The notes under the pieces were generated by a model. That model did no database searches and was not told where the DNA came from. It saw only the letters and a list, made by a program, of their open reading frames with translations. The translations under genes and the position numbers were made by a program. From Bacteroidaceae bacterium (GTDB lineage: Bacteria > Bacteroidota > Bacteroidia > Bacteroidales > Bacteroidaceae), in contig JAGCPY010000033.1 of NCBI GenBank assembly GCA_017965425.1, positions 1 to 64,000 on the forward strand: a stretch of 64,000 nt of DNA, given 5' to 3'. Shown piece after piece: positions 50,524 through 58,782 of this stretch; within the stretch, counting starts at the first letter, position 1; every line of letters begins with the position of its first letter.

Positions 50524-52242
50524 TTACTCAACTTGATGGCAATAGATGTACCCGAACTTGTCATAGAGCTTTTCTAATTGTGGCAATCGTGCCTTGAAAC
50601 TCTCAAAGTCCTTTTGCTCTGAACGACACCATTGCACTTCACACATGGCACCGAGACGAGGCAAGAGTTGGTAGAAGGCGTGCTCCGGAAAGGCCACATG
50701 CTCGGACCACAGATTTGCCTGTACACCGAGGATGCACTTTTGCTCCTCATCGGTCAGTTCTTCGGGGATGACAGGTTCGAAGGAATAGATTTTACTGCAC
50801 GAAACCTGATAGCTGTCTGTCGTACGTGGCTGCTTGCCATAGTCTTTTAATTGCGGGTGATCGATGTACGCAAAGACATTCGGGCTCATGATGACGCGGT
50901 GCTTCTGTCTGGCAGCTGCAATGCCGCCTTTCGTGCCGCGCCAGGACATGACGATGGCATTTTCGGTGAGTCCGCCGGCCAGAATCTCATCCCATCCGAT
51001 GAGGCTACGACCGCGAGAAGCCAAGAACTGCTCGATTTCGTGATTGAGGTAGGCCTGCAGCTTGTTTTCGGCACTGCGACCATCTTGACTCCCTCTCCCT
51101 CCGTCGCCGTCAACCTTTACGTGGAGTTCGTTTGTCAAACCCAGCTCCTTGATTTTGGCCTGACACTTCTCGCACTTCTGCCAACGTTCTTTGGGGCATT
51201 CGTCTCCGCCAATATGGATAAACTTCGAGGGGAATACATCGCACAATTCACCAAAGACGGTTTTCAAGAAGTCAAGCGTCTCGGGGTTGCCGCCGCAGAG
51301 CACATCACGCATGACGCCCCAATGAGGAGCAACGGGATAAGGACCGCCAGTGCAGCCAAGATTCGGAAATACATGCAAAGCCCCCATCATGTGTCCTGGC
51401 ATGTCAATCTCCGGCACGACGTTGATATAACGTTCAGCGGCATAGCGGACGATGTCGCGGCAATCTTCCTGGGAGTAGCTGCCACCGTAAGGAATATTGT
51501 CATAGATGCGCATGTTGCCTGGGCCGATGACCGTCTTCTCGCGGACGCTTCCTTCCAAAGCCAGCCGCGGAAGTGACTTCACTTCGAAACGCCAGCCTTG
51601 GTCATCGGTGAAATGCCAATGGAACTGATTACAGCCGTGAAGTGCCAAGACATCGAGAAACTGTTTGATGACATCCACCGAGAAGAAATGGCGGGAACAG
51701 TCGAGGAGAACGCCTCGGTAGATGAACCGAGGATGGTCGGTGATGCTGACGAAAGGCAATTCGATGGATGAATGAGTTCCGACAGGGAGTGCTTTGCGCA
51801 AAGTCTGTGCTGCACGGAAAAGGCCTACAGGTTTGTGGGCGGCAAGGACAATGCCTTTCTTGTTGACGGTGATGGTGTAAGCTTCTTGCAGAGGAGAATC
51901 TTCATCTAAGGATTCCTGTTTGTACACCTTTTTACTTTTCTTAGCTGTTTGAGGCTCCGTCACGAGTTGGATGGGGGCTTTCTTGTCGTTGGGAGACAAG
52001 GACAGTTTCAAACCCGTCTGCAGTTCCACCCATTTACATAGGAACTCTGCATTACGTGCCACTTCCTGATTGTTGGCATCATAACCGATGCCCATGCCCT
52101 CACAAAGAGTAAACACTTGCGTCGTATCTGTCCGAATCTCCTTGGGGAGAGGAATGATTTGGTAACTCGCTCGCTGGGCGTGGGTGGCAAGGGGAATCGT
52201 TGCCATGAAAAGCAATGAGAAAAAGATACTGCAATTCTTCAT
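50524..52242 (-). CDS. Secreted beta-N-acetylhexosaminidase, GH20
   Basis: A 572-residue exported enzyme removing terminal GlcNAc or GalNAc. The signal peptide MKNCSIFFSLLFMATIPLATHAQ fixes the start at 52242. A GH20b domain (about 25-145) precedes the TIM barrel with HWHFTDDQGWRFEVK and the catalytic Asp-Glu pair in HIGGDECPKERW (about 340). SLIGWDEILAGGL follows. A VDGDGGRGSQDGRS loop (about 380) before SAENKLQAYL seems longer than in homologues and overlaps a GC-rich stretch (51086-51112) like the palindromic repeat. It starts one base after the upstream stop. Confidence 0.9.
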   Translation of the reverse strand: MKNCSIFFSLLFMATIPLATHAQRASYQIIPLPKEIRTDTTQVFTLCEGMGIGYDANNQEVARNAEFLCKWVELQTGLKLSLSPNDKKAPIQLVTEPQTAKKSKKVYKQESLDEDSPLQEAYTITVNKKGIVLAAHKPVGLFRAAQTLRKALPVGTHSSIELPFVSITDHPRFIYRGVLLDCSRHFFSVDVIKQFLDVLALHGCNQFHWHFTDDQGWRFEVKSLPRLALEGSVREKTVIGPGNMRIYDNIPYGGSYSQEDCRDIVRYAAERYINVVPEIDMPGHMMGALHVFPNLGCTGGPYPVAPHWGVMRDVLCGGNPETLDFLKTVFGELCDVFPSKFIHIGGDECPKERWQKCEKCQAKIKELGLTNELHVKVDGDGGRGSQDGRSAENKLQAYLNHEIEQFLASRGRSLIGWDEILAGGLTENAIVMSWRGTKGGIAAARQKHRVIMSPNVFAYIDHPQLKDYGKQPRTTDSYQVSCSKIYSFEPVIPEELTDEEQKCILGVQANLWSEHVAFPEHAFYQLLPRLGAMCEVQWCRSEQKDFESFKARLPQLEKLYDKFGYIYCHQVE

Positions 52243-52243
52243 G

Positions 52244-53113
52244 TTAGAATTTGATACGGGCAAAAATAGGATAATGGTCAGAAAGGGTGCGTCGAGATAT
52301 CTGATTATTCGTGTCCTTCGTCCAATAGCCGCTGGTGAGCACGGCGAAAGCTTCTACGGAGGTGCTGGGTGTCACGAAGATGTGGTCGATGCGTTCCGTG
52401 GTGTAGGTCTTGGGGTCGAAACTGTTGTAGGTGCCGGTTTCGGCAAAACGGTCTTTGGCACAAGTGTAGCAGTCTTTCAGGACACCGGATTGAGTGAACA
52501 AGGAATAGAGTTCATTCGTCTGGGGCACGTTGAAATCGCCTGTCAACACGGCCAACTTCTTGCCACCGTTGGTCATTTTGGTAATGCGCTCCATCACCAA
52601 CTTGGCTGATTCACTGCGGGCCTTGACACCCACATGGTCCATGTGCAGATTCAGGAAATAGAATTCTTTCTTGGTTTTGCGGTCGCGAAAATGTCCCCAA
52701 GTGCAGATGCGGATGCAGGCGGCATCCCAACCTAAAGCTGGACGGTCAGGGGTTTCGTTCAACCAGAAATTGCCTTGTTCCAACAGCTCCACACGGTCGG
52801 GCTTGTAGAAAATTGCGGAATATTCGCCTGCTTCTTTGCCATCATCGCGTCCAATGCCAATCCATCGGTAGCCGGAGAGAAGAGCTTCCAAATCGACAAG
52901 TTGATGATGGAGGCATTCCTGAGTGCCAAAGATGTCAGGGCGTTCCCATTTAATCTGATTGGCAATGGCTTTGCTGCGAATCTGCCAGACGTTGCCGTTG
53001 ATGCTGTCGTTCCTATTCTTGTTGCGAATGTTATAGCTGCCCACGGTCAGTTCCTGAGCTGTTGATCCGAGGTAAAAGAGGAAACCAAGGAGGAAAAGAA
53101 GCGTCTTTTTCAT
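52244..53113 (-). CDS. Secreted endonuclease/exonuclease/phosphatase family protein
   Basis: A 289-residue exported EEP-fold enzyme with signal peptide MKKTLLFLLGFLFYLGSTAQ, which sets the start at 53113. EEP motifs: VGSYNIRNKN, GTQECLHHQL, LNLHMDHVG, LTGDFNVPQTNELYS, RIDHIFVTP and LSDHYPIFARI. Substrate could be DNA, a phospholipid or a sugar phosphate; secretion and neighbours favour nutrient scavenging. Twelve bases after the SGNH gene. Confidence 0.87.
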   Translation of the reverse strand: MKKTLLFLLGFLFYLGSTAQELTVGSYNIRNKNRNDSINGNVWQIRSKAIANQIKWERPDIFGTQECLHHQLVDLEALLSGYRWIGIGRDDGKEAGEYSAIFYKPDRVELLEQGNFWLNETPDRPALGWDAACIRICTWGHFRDRKTKKEFYFLNLHMDHVGVKARSESAKLVMERITKMTNGGKKLAVLTGDFNVPQTNELYSLFTQSGVLKDCYTCAKDRFAETGTYNSFDPKTYTTERIDHIFVTPSTSVEAFAVLTSGYWTKDTNNQISRRTLSDHYPIFARIKF

Positions 53114-53124
53114 AGTACTGATAT

Positions 53125-53808
53125 TTACTTGACAACCTTTTGTATGGCAGCTTTCACCAATGGTTCCATGATGAAATAGCCGTCTGTATTGGGATGGCAA
53201 CCTTCTTGAGAAATGCCCTTACGCATGGCTCCACGTTCGTCGGCCATTGCAGAGAAGTAATCCACGAACTGGCATTGGTTTTTCTTGGCATAAGCGGCAA
53301 TCTTGGCATTGAGACTTTTAATCTTGGCAATGACATCGGTCACGTCCGGACGCCAGTTGTAGTGGTCGCAGGGCGTGATGGTAGAGAGAATGACCTTGAT
53401 GTTGTTGGCCTTGGCCATTTCTGCCATCGTGATGATGTTCTGCAGGGTGCGTTCTTCCACATAGACATGATTGTTTAGTGCGATGTCGTTTGTTCCAGCG
53501 TTGATGACAACAGCCTTCGGATGAAGCTTGACGACGTCTTCAAAGAAGCGCAAGACCATTTGGTAGGTGGTCTGCCCGCTGATGCCACGTCCGATATATC
53601 CGTTCTCCTTGAAAAAGTTCGGACGCATACTGGCCCAATTGTCCGTGATGCTGTTTCCCATGAATACCACTTTCCGCTGGTTTTGTGGCAATGCCTTTAC
53701 GGTTTGGTTGTCGCTCTCATAGCGGCTGAAGTTGGCAAAATCGTTCTGAGCTATTATGCCATTAGCGCTCAAGGCCATCAAGGCCAAACAAATCATTTTC
53801 TTTAACAT
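53125..53808 (-). CDS. Secreted SGNH hydrolase (platelet-activating factor acetylhydrolase-like)
   Basis: A 227-residue exported esterase with signal peptide MLKKMICLALMALSANGIIAQ. Block I VVFMGNSITDNWA carries the nucleophile, RGISGQTT the oxyanion glycine, NAGTNDIALN block III, and EGCHPNTDGY the Asp-His region. Usually these deacetylate sugars or polysaccharides. First gene of the inserted hydrolase run, immediately downstream of argC. Confidence 0.87.
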   Translation of the reverse strand: MLKKMICLALMALSANGIIAQNDFANFSRYESDNQTVKALPQNQRKVVFMGNSITDNWASMRPNFFKENGYIGRGISGQTTYQMVLRFFEDVVKLHPKAVVINAGTNDIALNNHVYVEERTLQNIITMAEMAKANNIKVILSTITPCDHYNWRPDVTDVIAKIKSLNAKIAAYAKKNQCQFVDYFSAMADERGAMRKGISQEGCHPNTDGYFIMEPLVKAAIQKVVK

Positions 53809-53810
53809 AG

Positions 53811-53848
53811 TTCGTTACAGGTTAGTTAATTCGTTACAGGTTAGTTAA
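53811..53848. repeat. Perfect 19-bp tandem duplication between argC and the SGNH gene
   Basis: TTCGTTACAGGTTAGTTAA occurs at 53811-53829 and again at 53830-53848 without a gap, in the leader of the SGNH gene. Confidence 0.9.
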
Positions 53849-53871
53849 TAAGATGTTTTAATTTTGATTCT

Positions 53872-54846
53872 TCAGAATGCGCTGGGCTTGAGAAGCAAGC
53901 CAGCATGTTCATCGATGCCAAACATGAGGTTCATGTTTTGCACGGCCTGACCGCTGGCACCTTTGAGAAGGTTGTCGATGACGCTGGTGACAAGCAGTTT
54001 GTTTTCGTGCTTTTCAACGTGGACGAGTGCCTTGTTGGTATTCACGACTTGTTTGAGGTCGAGGTCGCAGTCAACGTAGTGTGTAAAGGCAGCCGTCTCA
54101 TAGAACTGTCGATATAACTTCACGATGTCATCCTCTGGTAATTCGGCGTCAATGCGGATGACCTCGGTGCAAAAGATGCCACGTGCGAAGTCACCCCGGT
54201 ACGGAATAAAATCTACAGCGGCGTTGAAGCCAGGTTGCAGCTGCGCCAACGACTGCCGAATCTCAGGCACGTGCTGGTGCTGAAAAGCTTTATAGATGCT
54301 CATATTTCCTGTCCGCCACGAGAAATGGGTCGTAGCGGATGGCTTGACACCTGCCCCAGTAGATCCTGTGATGGCGTTCACGCTGATGTCGTCATGCAAC
54401 AACCAGTTGGCGGCCAGAGGCAAAAGACCGAGTTGGATGGCCGTGGCGAAGCAACCTGGGTTGGCAACGTGGCGTGCCGAACGGATTACCTCTCGGTTGA
54501 GTTCAGGCAGGCCATAGACATAGTCATGCTCTGGGCTTGAGAGGCGGAAATCCTGTGCTAAGTCAATGATGCGCACGTTTGCGGGTATGGCGTTTTCCGC
54601 AAGGAACTCCGCACTCTTTCCATGCCCCATGCACAGGAACAGCACATCGACGCTCTTCAGCGGCAGACGGTCGGTGAACTTCATGTCTGTTTCGCCCAAC
54701 AGTCCCTCATGTACGTCGGTCAACAGGTTCTTGGCGTTGCTGGTGCTGTGGACAAAAGCTAATTCCGCTTCGGGATGATGCAGCAGCAGGCGGATGAGTT
54801 CGCCTGCCGTGTAACCTGCACCGCCAATGATTCCAACTTTTATCAT
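53872..54846 (-). CDS. argC: N-acetyl-gamma-glutamyl-phosphate reductase
   Basis: A 324-residue NADPH-dependent enzyme of arginine synthesis. The Rossmann motif VGIIGGAGYTAGELIRLL opens the protein, the catalytic cysteine is in ARHVANPGCFATAIQL (about 132), and TGSTGAGVKPS and VPEIRQSL are typical. The longer frame is discarded because MIKVGIIGG at 54846 is the family start. Directly downstream of pspC-like and argG genes. Confidence 0.95.
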   Translation of the reverse strand: MIKVGIIGGAGYTAGELIRLLLHHPEAELAFVHSTSNAKNLLTDVHEGLLGETDMKFTDRLPLKSVDVLFLCMGHGKSAEFLAENAIPANVRIIDLAQDFRLSSPEHDYVYGLPELNREVIRSARHVANPGCFATAIQLGLLPLAANWLLHDDISVNAITGSTGAGVKPSATTHFSWRTGNMSIYKAFQHQHVPEIRQSLAQLQPGFNAAVDFIPYRGDFARGIFCTEVIRIDAELPEDDIVKLYRQFYETAAFTHYVDCDLDLKQVVNTNKALVHVEKHENKLLVTSVIDNLLKGASGQAVQNMNLMFGIDEHAGLLLKPSAF

Positions 54847-54850
54847 AGTG

Positions 54851-55045
54851 CTAAAATTTATAATCCTGTGGCATGATAAGCCATAACACCAAGTACACGA
54901 TACCGCCACAGAAGGCTGTGGATACGGTCATTAAGACCCAAATGAGTCGTAACAGATCTGGATTCCAACCGAAATAATCGGCGATGCCGCCGCACACACC
55001 AGCAATCCACTTGTTGTTGCTCGAACGTAACAATCTCTTCTCCAT
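54851..55045 (-). CDS. PspC domain membrane protein
   Basis: A 64-residue protein consisting of one PspC domain: LLRSSNNKWIAGVCGGIADY, then FGWNPDLLRLIWVLMTVSTAF with a hydrophobic helix and VYLVLWLIMP. PspC proteins are small inner-membrane stress or regulatory components. Its place between argG and argC (gaps of 4 and 15 bp) indicates cotranscription, without an obvious role in arginine synthesis. Confidence 0.88.
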   Translation of the reverse strand: MEKRLLRSSNNKWIAGVCGGIADYFGWNPDLLRLIWVLMTVSTAFCGGIVYLVLWLIMPQDYKF

Positions 55046-55060
55046 TGCTGTTTCGGGGGC

Positions 55061-56323
55061 TTATCTTTCTTCGTCTTTGTGAATCCCGTAGTACACTCTG
55101 AGCGGTGTAGAGAGAACTTTGATGAAGCCCTTAGCCTCGTCGGCGGTCCACCCTGTCTGTGTTTCGCCATATTCTCCGAGTTTACTCTTTGTCAGGTCGT
55201 TGTCGCTGTCAACACCTACGGTCTCGAAGCCAAAAGGTCGGAGCTTGAGGATGGCCGTGCCGGTGACGTTGCGCTGTGAAGATGAAAGAAAAGCCTCAAT
55301 GTCAGGCATGACAGGCTCCAAGTACTGGCTTTCATGGAGGAACATGCCATACCAGTTGGCCACTTGGTCCTTCCAGTACTGCTGCCATTTGGAAAGTGTG
55401 GATTTCTCCAGGAGTCTGTGAGCTTCGATGATGAGCTTCGGTGCGGCGGCCTCAAATCCTACGCGCCCCTTGATGCCAATGATGGTGTCACCCACATTGG
55501 CATCGCGACCGATGGCATAGCTGGCACCAATTTCCTCGATTTTCTGAATGGCCTTCACGCGGTCGTCGAACCGCTCACCGTTGACCCCCACAATCTCTCC
55601 CTTCTCAAACTGAATCTTCAAGAGCGTAGAAGGCTCAGTGGCAGTCACGTGCTTCAGGTAGGCTTCCTCGGGCAGTCCCTGTGTGGCATCGAGCAGTTCG
55701 CCGCCGCAGATGCTGGTGCCCCAAATGCCTACGTTGTAGCTGTACTTCAGCTTGGCGAAGTCTGCGCTGAAACCGTGGGCGTTGAGGTAGTCCACTTCCT
55801 CCTTGCGCGTCAATTTCTTGTCGCGTGTGAGGGTGATGATTTCCACTCCGGGAGCCATCACCAGGAAAGTCATGTCGAAGCGTATCTGGTCGTTGCCGGC
55901 TCCGGTGCTGCCGTGGGCGATGGCATCGGCACCGATTTCGCGGGCATAGCGAGCGATGGCAATGGCCTGGAAGATGCGCTCGCTGGAGACGCTGATGGGG
56001 TAGCAGTTGTTGCGCAGGACGTTGCCGAAGATCATGTATTTCAGCGACTTCTCGTAGTACTCCTGCGTCACGTCGAGGGTGACGTACTTCGTGGCGCCCA
56101 GCTTGTAGGCATTCTCCTCGTTGGTCTTCAGCTGATCGGCGCTGAAGCCGCCCGTGTTGGCGCAAGCCGCATGTACTTCGTAGCCCATTTCCTTGGCGAG
56201 GTACATCACGGTGTAAGAGGTATCAAGGCCGCCGCTAAAGGCGACGACGACTTTGCGGTTCAGCCCACCCCCAGCCCCTCCCTGGGGAGGGGTGTTCGTT
56301 ACTGCTTGTTTGTTAGTTTCCAT
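55061..56323 (-). CDS. argG: Argininosuccinate synthase
   Basis: A 420-residue enzyme joining citrulline and aspartate with ATP. VVVAFSGGLDTSYTVMYLA is the ATP pyrophosphatase loop; AHGSTGAGNDQIRFDMTF and SYNVGIWGTSICGGELLD are conserved. Other Bacteroidota ArgG proteins begin within a few residues of the P-loop; here the first 22 residues include TPPQGGAGGGLN encoded by a GC-rich palindromic repeat, so the N-terminus was rewritten. It overlaps the upstream GNAT-DUF559 gene by 25 bp. Confidence 0.94.
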   Translation of the reverse strand: METNKQAVTNTPPQGGAGGGLNRKVVVAFSGGLDTSYTVMYLAKEMGYEVHAACANTGGFSADQLKTNEENAYKLGATKYVTLDVTQEYYEKSLKYMIFGNVLRNNCYPISVSSERIFQAIAIARYAREIGADAIAHGSTGAGNDQIRFDMTFLVMAPGVEIITLTRDKKLTRKEEVDYLNAHGFSADFAKLKYSYNVGIWGTSICGGELLDATQGLPEEAYLKHVTATEPSTLLKIQFEKGEIVGVNGERFDDRVKAIQKIEEIGASYAIGRDANVGDTIIGIKGRVGFEAAAPKLIIEAHRLLEKSTLSKWQQYWKDQVANWYGMFLHESQYLEPVMPDIEAFLSSSQRNVTGTAILKLRPFGFETVGVDSDNDLTKSKLGEYGETQTGWTADEAKGFIKVLSTPLRVYYGIHKDEER

Positions 56324-56727
56324 ATTTCTTCTTTTATAGTTGTTATTACGTTGTCTGTGTCTGCTATGACTTGGTCGTTTGAAAAACGAAGAATAGTGAA
56401 GCCTTTAGCCTCTAAATAGGTTGTCCGTTCCTCGTCTATCACTTGTTGCTCGGGCAGACAGTGATACCCGCCGTCAACTTCGATCAGTAGCTTGATAGTG
56501 GGCGCGGACAAGTCAGCAATGAAAGGGCCTATGATATGTTGTCTTCTGAAAGAGACGCCTAATAGTTTCCCTTTTAGGTTTTGCCAGAGTATTCGTTCTG
56601 CATCCGTAGGATTCTTCCTATTCTTTTCGGCTAACTCTTTAAGTTTTCCATAAACAGAACAATCTGCCTGCTGGTAAGTTTTCAGCCTCTCTGGTCCCCC
56701 CTCCCCGGGGAGGGGTTGGGGGTGGGC
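56263..56727. mobile_element. Candidate DUF559 cassette bounded by inverted GC-rich repeats
   Basis: Two 30-bp repeats, 56263-56292 and 56698-56727, match in inverted orientation at 28 of 30 positions (left GCCCACCCCCAGCCCC then TCCCTGGGGAGGGG). Each is itself palindromic at its inner end. The 405 bp between them encodes almost exactly the DUF559 endonuclease part of the fused acetyltransferase gene. The left copy lies in argG codons 11-21, the right copy at the fusion point. Mobility is inferred from structure; no target-site duplication was identified. Confidence 0.6.
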
Positions 56728-57336
56728 TTTGTCCAACCTCCTGATCCGGTCCAGCACCTCCTGCGGAATCTTGGCGGGCAGGTGCTCCTCGGGGTCGAAG
56801 AGCATGGCGGTGCAGATGCAGAACTTGCGGTTTCTTTCGCGCAAGACGTTGATGTTCACACAGCCTTCACAACCCTTCCAGAACGCCTCGTCGTCCGTCA
56901 GGTCATCGAAGGTCACGGGCAGGTAGCCCAGCTGCGTATTCATTTTCATGACGGCCTTGCCGCTGGTGAGCGAGAAGATTTTCGCGTGTGGCCAGCGGGT
57001 GCGGGCCAGCGAGAAAGTCATGTCCTTGATTTTCTTGGCAATGCCCAATCCGCGGTACTTGGGATTCACGATGAGACCCGAGGTCGTCACATACTGCTTG
57101 TTGCCCCACGTCTCGATGTAGCTGAAGCCTGCGAACTCGTCGCCGCAGAGAGCGATGACAGCCTTTGCTTCGCGCATCTTGGTGGCCACGTATTCATGTG
57201 TTCGTTTGGCGATGCCAGTGCCACGCACTTTTGCAGCATCTTCAATCGTCTTCAGGATGGTATCGACATAGCGCTCGTGGCTTTCGTCTGCCACCAGTAT
57301 TTGTATGTTGTCAACCTTGACATTTGTTTCTTCCAT
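56299..57336 (-). CDS. GNAT acetyltransferase fused to DUF559 endonuclease domain
   Basis: A 345-residue product. Residues 1-200 are a GNAT acetyltransferase (NPKYRGLGIAKKIKDM acetyl-CoA loop, SLTSGKAVMKMNTQLGY); in Bacteroidales this gene sits between argR and argG and may be the first acyltransferase of the pathway. After repeat-encoded HPQPLPGEGG (about 205-214) come 130 residues of DUF559, a VSR-like nuclease fold: NPTDAERILWQNLKGKLLG, FRRQHIIGPFIADL, LLIEVDGGYHCLPEQ, LEAKGFTILRFSNDQV. The start METNVKVD-like MEETNVKV at 57336 is chosen by homology; 57372 is possible. Confidence 0.85.
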   Translation of the reverse strand: MEETNVKVDNIQILVADESHERYVDTILKTIEDAAKVRGTGIAKRTHEYVATKMREAKAVIALCGDEFAGFSYIETWGNKQYVTTSGLIVNPKYRGLGIAKKIKDMTFSLARTRWPHAKIFSLTSGKAVMKMNTQLGYLPVTFDDLTDDEAFWKGCEGCVNINVLRERNRKFCICTAMLFDPEEHLPAKIPQEVLDRIRRLDKAHPQPLPGEGGPERLKTYQQADCSVYGKLKELAEKNRKNPTDAERILWQNLKGKLLGVSFRRQHIIGPFIADLSAPTIKLLIEVDGGYHCLPEQQVIDEERTTYLEAKGFTILRFSNDQVIADTDNVITTIKEEIWKLTNKQ

Positions 57337-57361
57337 TGTTCTGTCTTGTGTTCGTTGGTTT

Positions 57362-57847
57362 TTATTGAACATTTGTTTCGGGAACCACTTCTGCCAGATG
57401 ATTGAGCAAGGCTGGTCGGCTTGCCTCTTCCGTCATGACGATGAGTACGGTATCGTCTCCGGCAATGGTCCCCACCACTTCGGGAATCTTTGCCTTGTCA
57501 ATATCGTAGGCAACATGTGCCGCATGTCCGGGAGGCGTGTGCAGGACGGCCAGGTTCTGGCTGAATTTCACGGACAAAGCCCCCAGGCGGTTCATGCGTT
57601 GGACGGTTATATGTGTGTCGCTCACGCGTTGGTATCGTCGTCGTTCGGGCAGCATATAGACACTCTCGCCCGCATCGTTCGGAGCCTTTGCGATTTTCAG
57701 CTCCCGCAAGTCGCGGCTCAAGGTGGCTTGTGTCGAAGGGAAACCAGCCTTTTCCAACTCACGCAGCAATCCGTCTTGCGTGCTGATTTCCTGACTTGAA
57801 ACAATCATCTTGACGACTTCCAGCCTGGTTCTTTTATTGGCTATCAT
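57362..57847 (-). CDS. argR: Arginine repressor
   Basis: A 161-residue ArgR. The winged-helix domain has [20 protein letters not shown] and [17 protein letters not shown]; the C-terminal oligomerisation domain has [20 protein letters not shown] and the arginine-binding [13 protein letters not shown]. The long upstream frame overlaps element D and is rejected; [11 protein letters not shown] at 57847 is the family start. First gene of the argR-GNAT-argG-pspC-argC operon, so probably self-regulating. Confidence 0.94.
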   Translation of the reverse strand: MIANKRTRLEVVKMIVSSQEISTQDGLLRELEKAGFPSTQATLSRDLRELKIAKAPNDAGESVYMLPERRRYQRVSDTHITVQRMNRLGALSVKFSQNLAVLHTPPGHAAHVAYDIDKAKIPEVVGTIAGDDTVLIVMTEEASRPALLNHLAEVVPETNVQ

Positions 57848-57882
57848 ATCAGCATGTATATGTGTGTGGTTGTAATTGTCTG

Positions 57883-57909
57883 CAAAGGTATGAATAATTT
57901 TCCAAATGC
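57883..57909 (-). promoter_or_regulatory. Promoter of the argR operon
   Basis: TACCTTTG on the minus strand (57890-57883) lies 36 bp before the argR start; a TTTG at 57909-57906 gives a slightly short 15-bp spacing. Confidence 0.6.
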
Positions 57910-58015
57910 GATGCAAGTTAAGCCGGTTTTTTTGAAAAAAGTGTAGATATTGCATAAAATACCCCGTTTTTGTTGAATATACTTGAACTATAGATGCGCT
58001 TCTCGGAAGGGGTAT

Positions 58016-58091
58016 GTGAACGTGGAAAATATGGAGCACGTTCGTAAGCGGTGGAAGGTGTACACGTTCCGGGAAGAAGGTGTGCACGTTC
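58016..58091. repeat. GTGTACAC-type array (element D)
   Basis: GTGTACACGTTC at 58058 and GTGTGCACGTTC at 58080 are 22 bp apart. Two decayed units precede them (GGAGCACGTTC near 58033, 26 bp before, and GTGAACGT at 58016). GGAAG flanks recur as in the other arrays. Confidence 0.75.
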
Positions 58092-58162
58092 ATGGAGGAA
58101 GATGCATATTTTTTCAATTATGCATTTTCACTCGTGCTACCCTATGTTTTTTCGCCAAAAAG

Positions 58163-58493
58163 TCTCAATCCCTCACCTTTCGGGATATCGCATTGTCTAT
58201 GAGCGGTTTGCAGGTGAGGGATTGGTGAGGGATTGGTGAGGGGAGGTGAGGGATTGCTCTTTCAATCGTGGTCGGTGAGGGAAATGGAAAAACGTGAGGC
58301 TTAGTGAATGGCTTAATGACAATTGAAAATCAGATGTTTGTGATGTTGATGATATAGCCCTTCATAAGGACCAAGTCTGATTTGGCTGCCATCCATAACC
58401 AATCCCTCACCTTCCCTCACCAATCCCTCACCAATCCCTCACCTGCAAACCGCTCATAGACAATGCGATGTCCCGAAAGGTGAGGGATTGAGA
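58163..58493. repeat. Composite element D: long inverted repeat of CCCTCACC-N35-GGTGAGGG modules
   Basis: Arms 58163-58255 and 58401-58493 are complementary with about two differences. N35 lies at 58178-58212 and 58444-58478; these pair with one mismatch (58187 region GATATCGC versus GACATCGC). Each arm has four GGTGAGGG copies at 9-12 bp spacing. It occupies the gap between argR and the kinase cluster; no gene lies in 57848-58782. Confidence 0.9.
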
Positions 58494-58512
58494 ATTTTTT
58501 AACAGAACAAGA

Positions 58513-58532
58513 GTGTGCGCGCGTGCGCGCGT
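58513..58532. other. 20-bp alternating purine-pyrimidine run
   Basis: GTGTGCGCGCGTGCGCGCGT alternates purine and pyrimidine without a break, a sequence that can adopt left-handed DNA under supercoiling. It lies just outside element D. Confidence 0.6.
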
Positions 58533-58684
58533 TGAATTTTATTGTGATGAGTTCAGGGAGAATAGACTGTCGGAACAATTTTTTTTGTCTTTCCAGGTAG
58601 CTTGTCAAAGGGTGAAAAGAGTAGAACATGTATGGTTTAATAAATATTAACGTTTAAAAATACAATAAGGCATGAATAAATCTT

Positions 58685-58692
58685 TACCTTTG
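58685..58692 (+). promoter_or_regulatory. -7 promoter box of the kinase/FHA cluster
   Basis: TACCTTTG, 91 bp before the first gene. The leader contains the hairpin TCCCCATTTAATGGGGA at 58721-58737. Confidence 0.6.
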
Positions 58693-58782
58693 CACCCAAA
58701 TAGAGCCAATTATCTGTACATCCCCATTTAATGGGGAGCGTGGGTTGGTTTCATGTGATAAAAGAAAAGATTTTGACGAAAC

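Noticed and set aside
57848-58117. 90-residue N-terminal extension of argR
   Set aside because: It overlaps the argR promoter and the 22-bp array and has no homology; the family start is at 57847.
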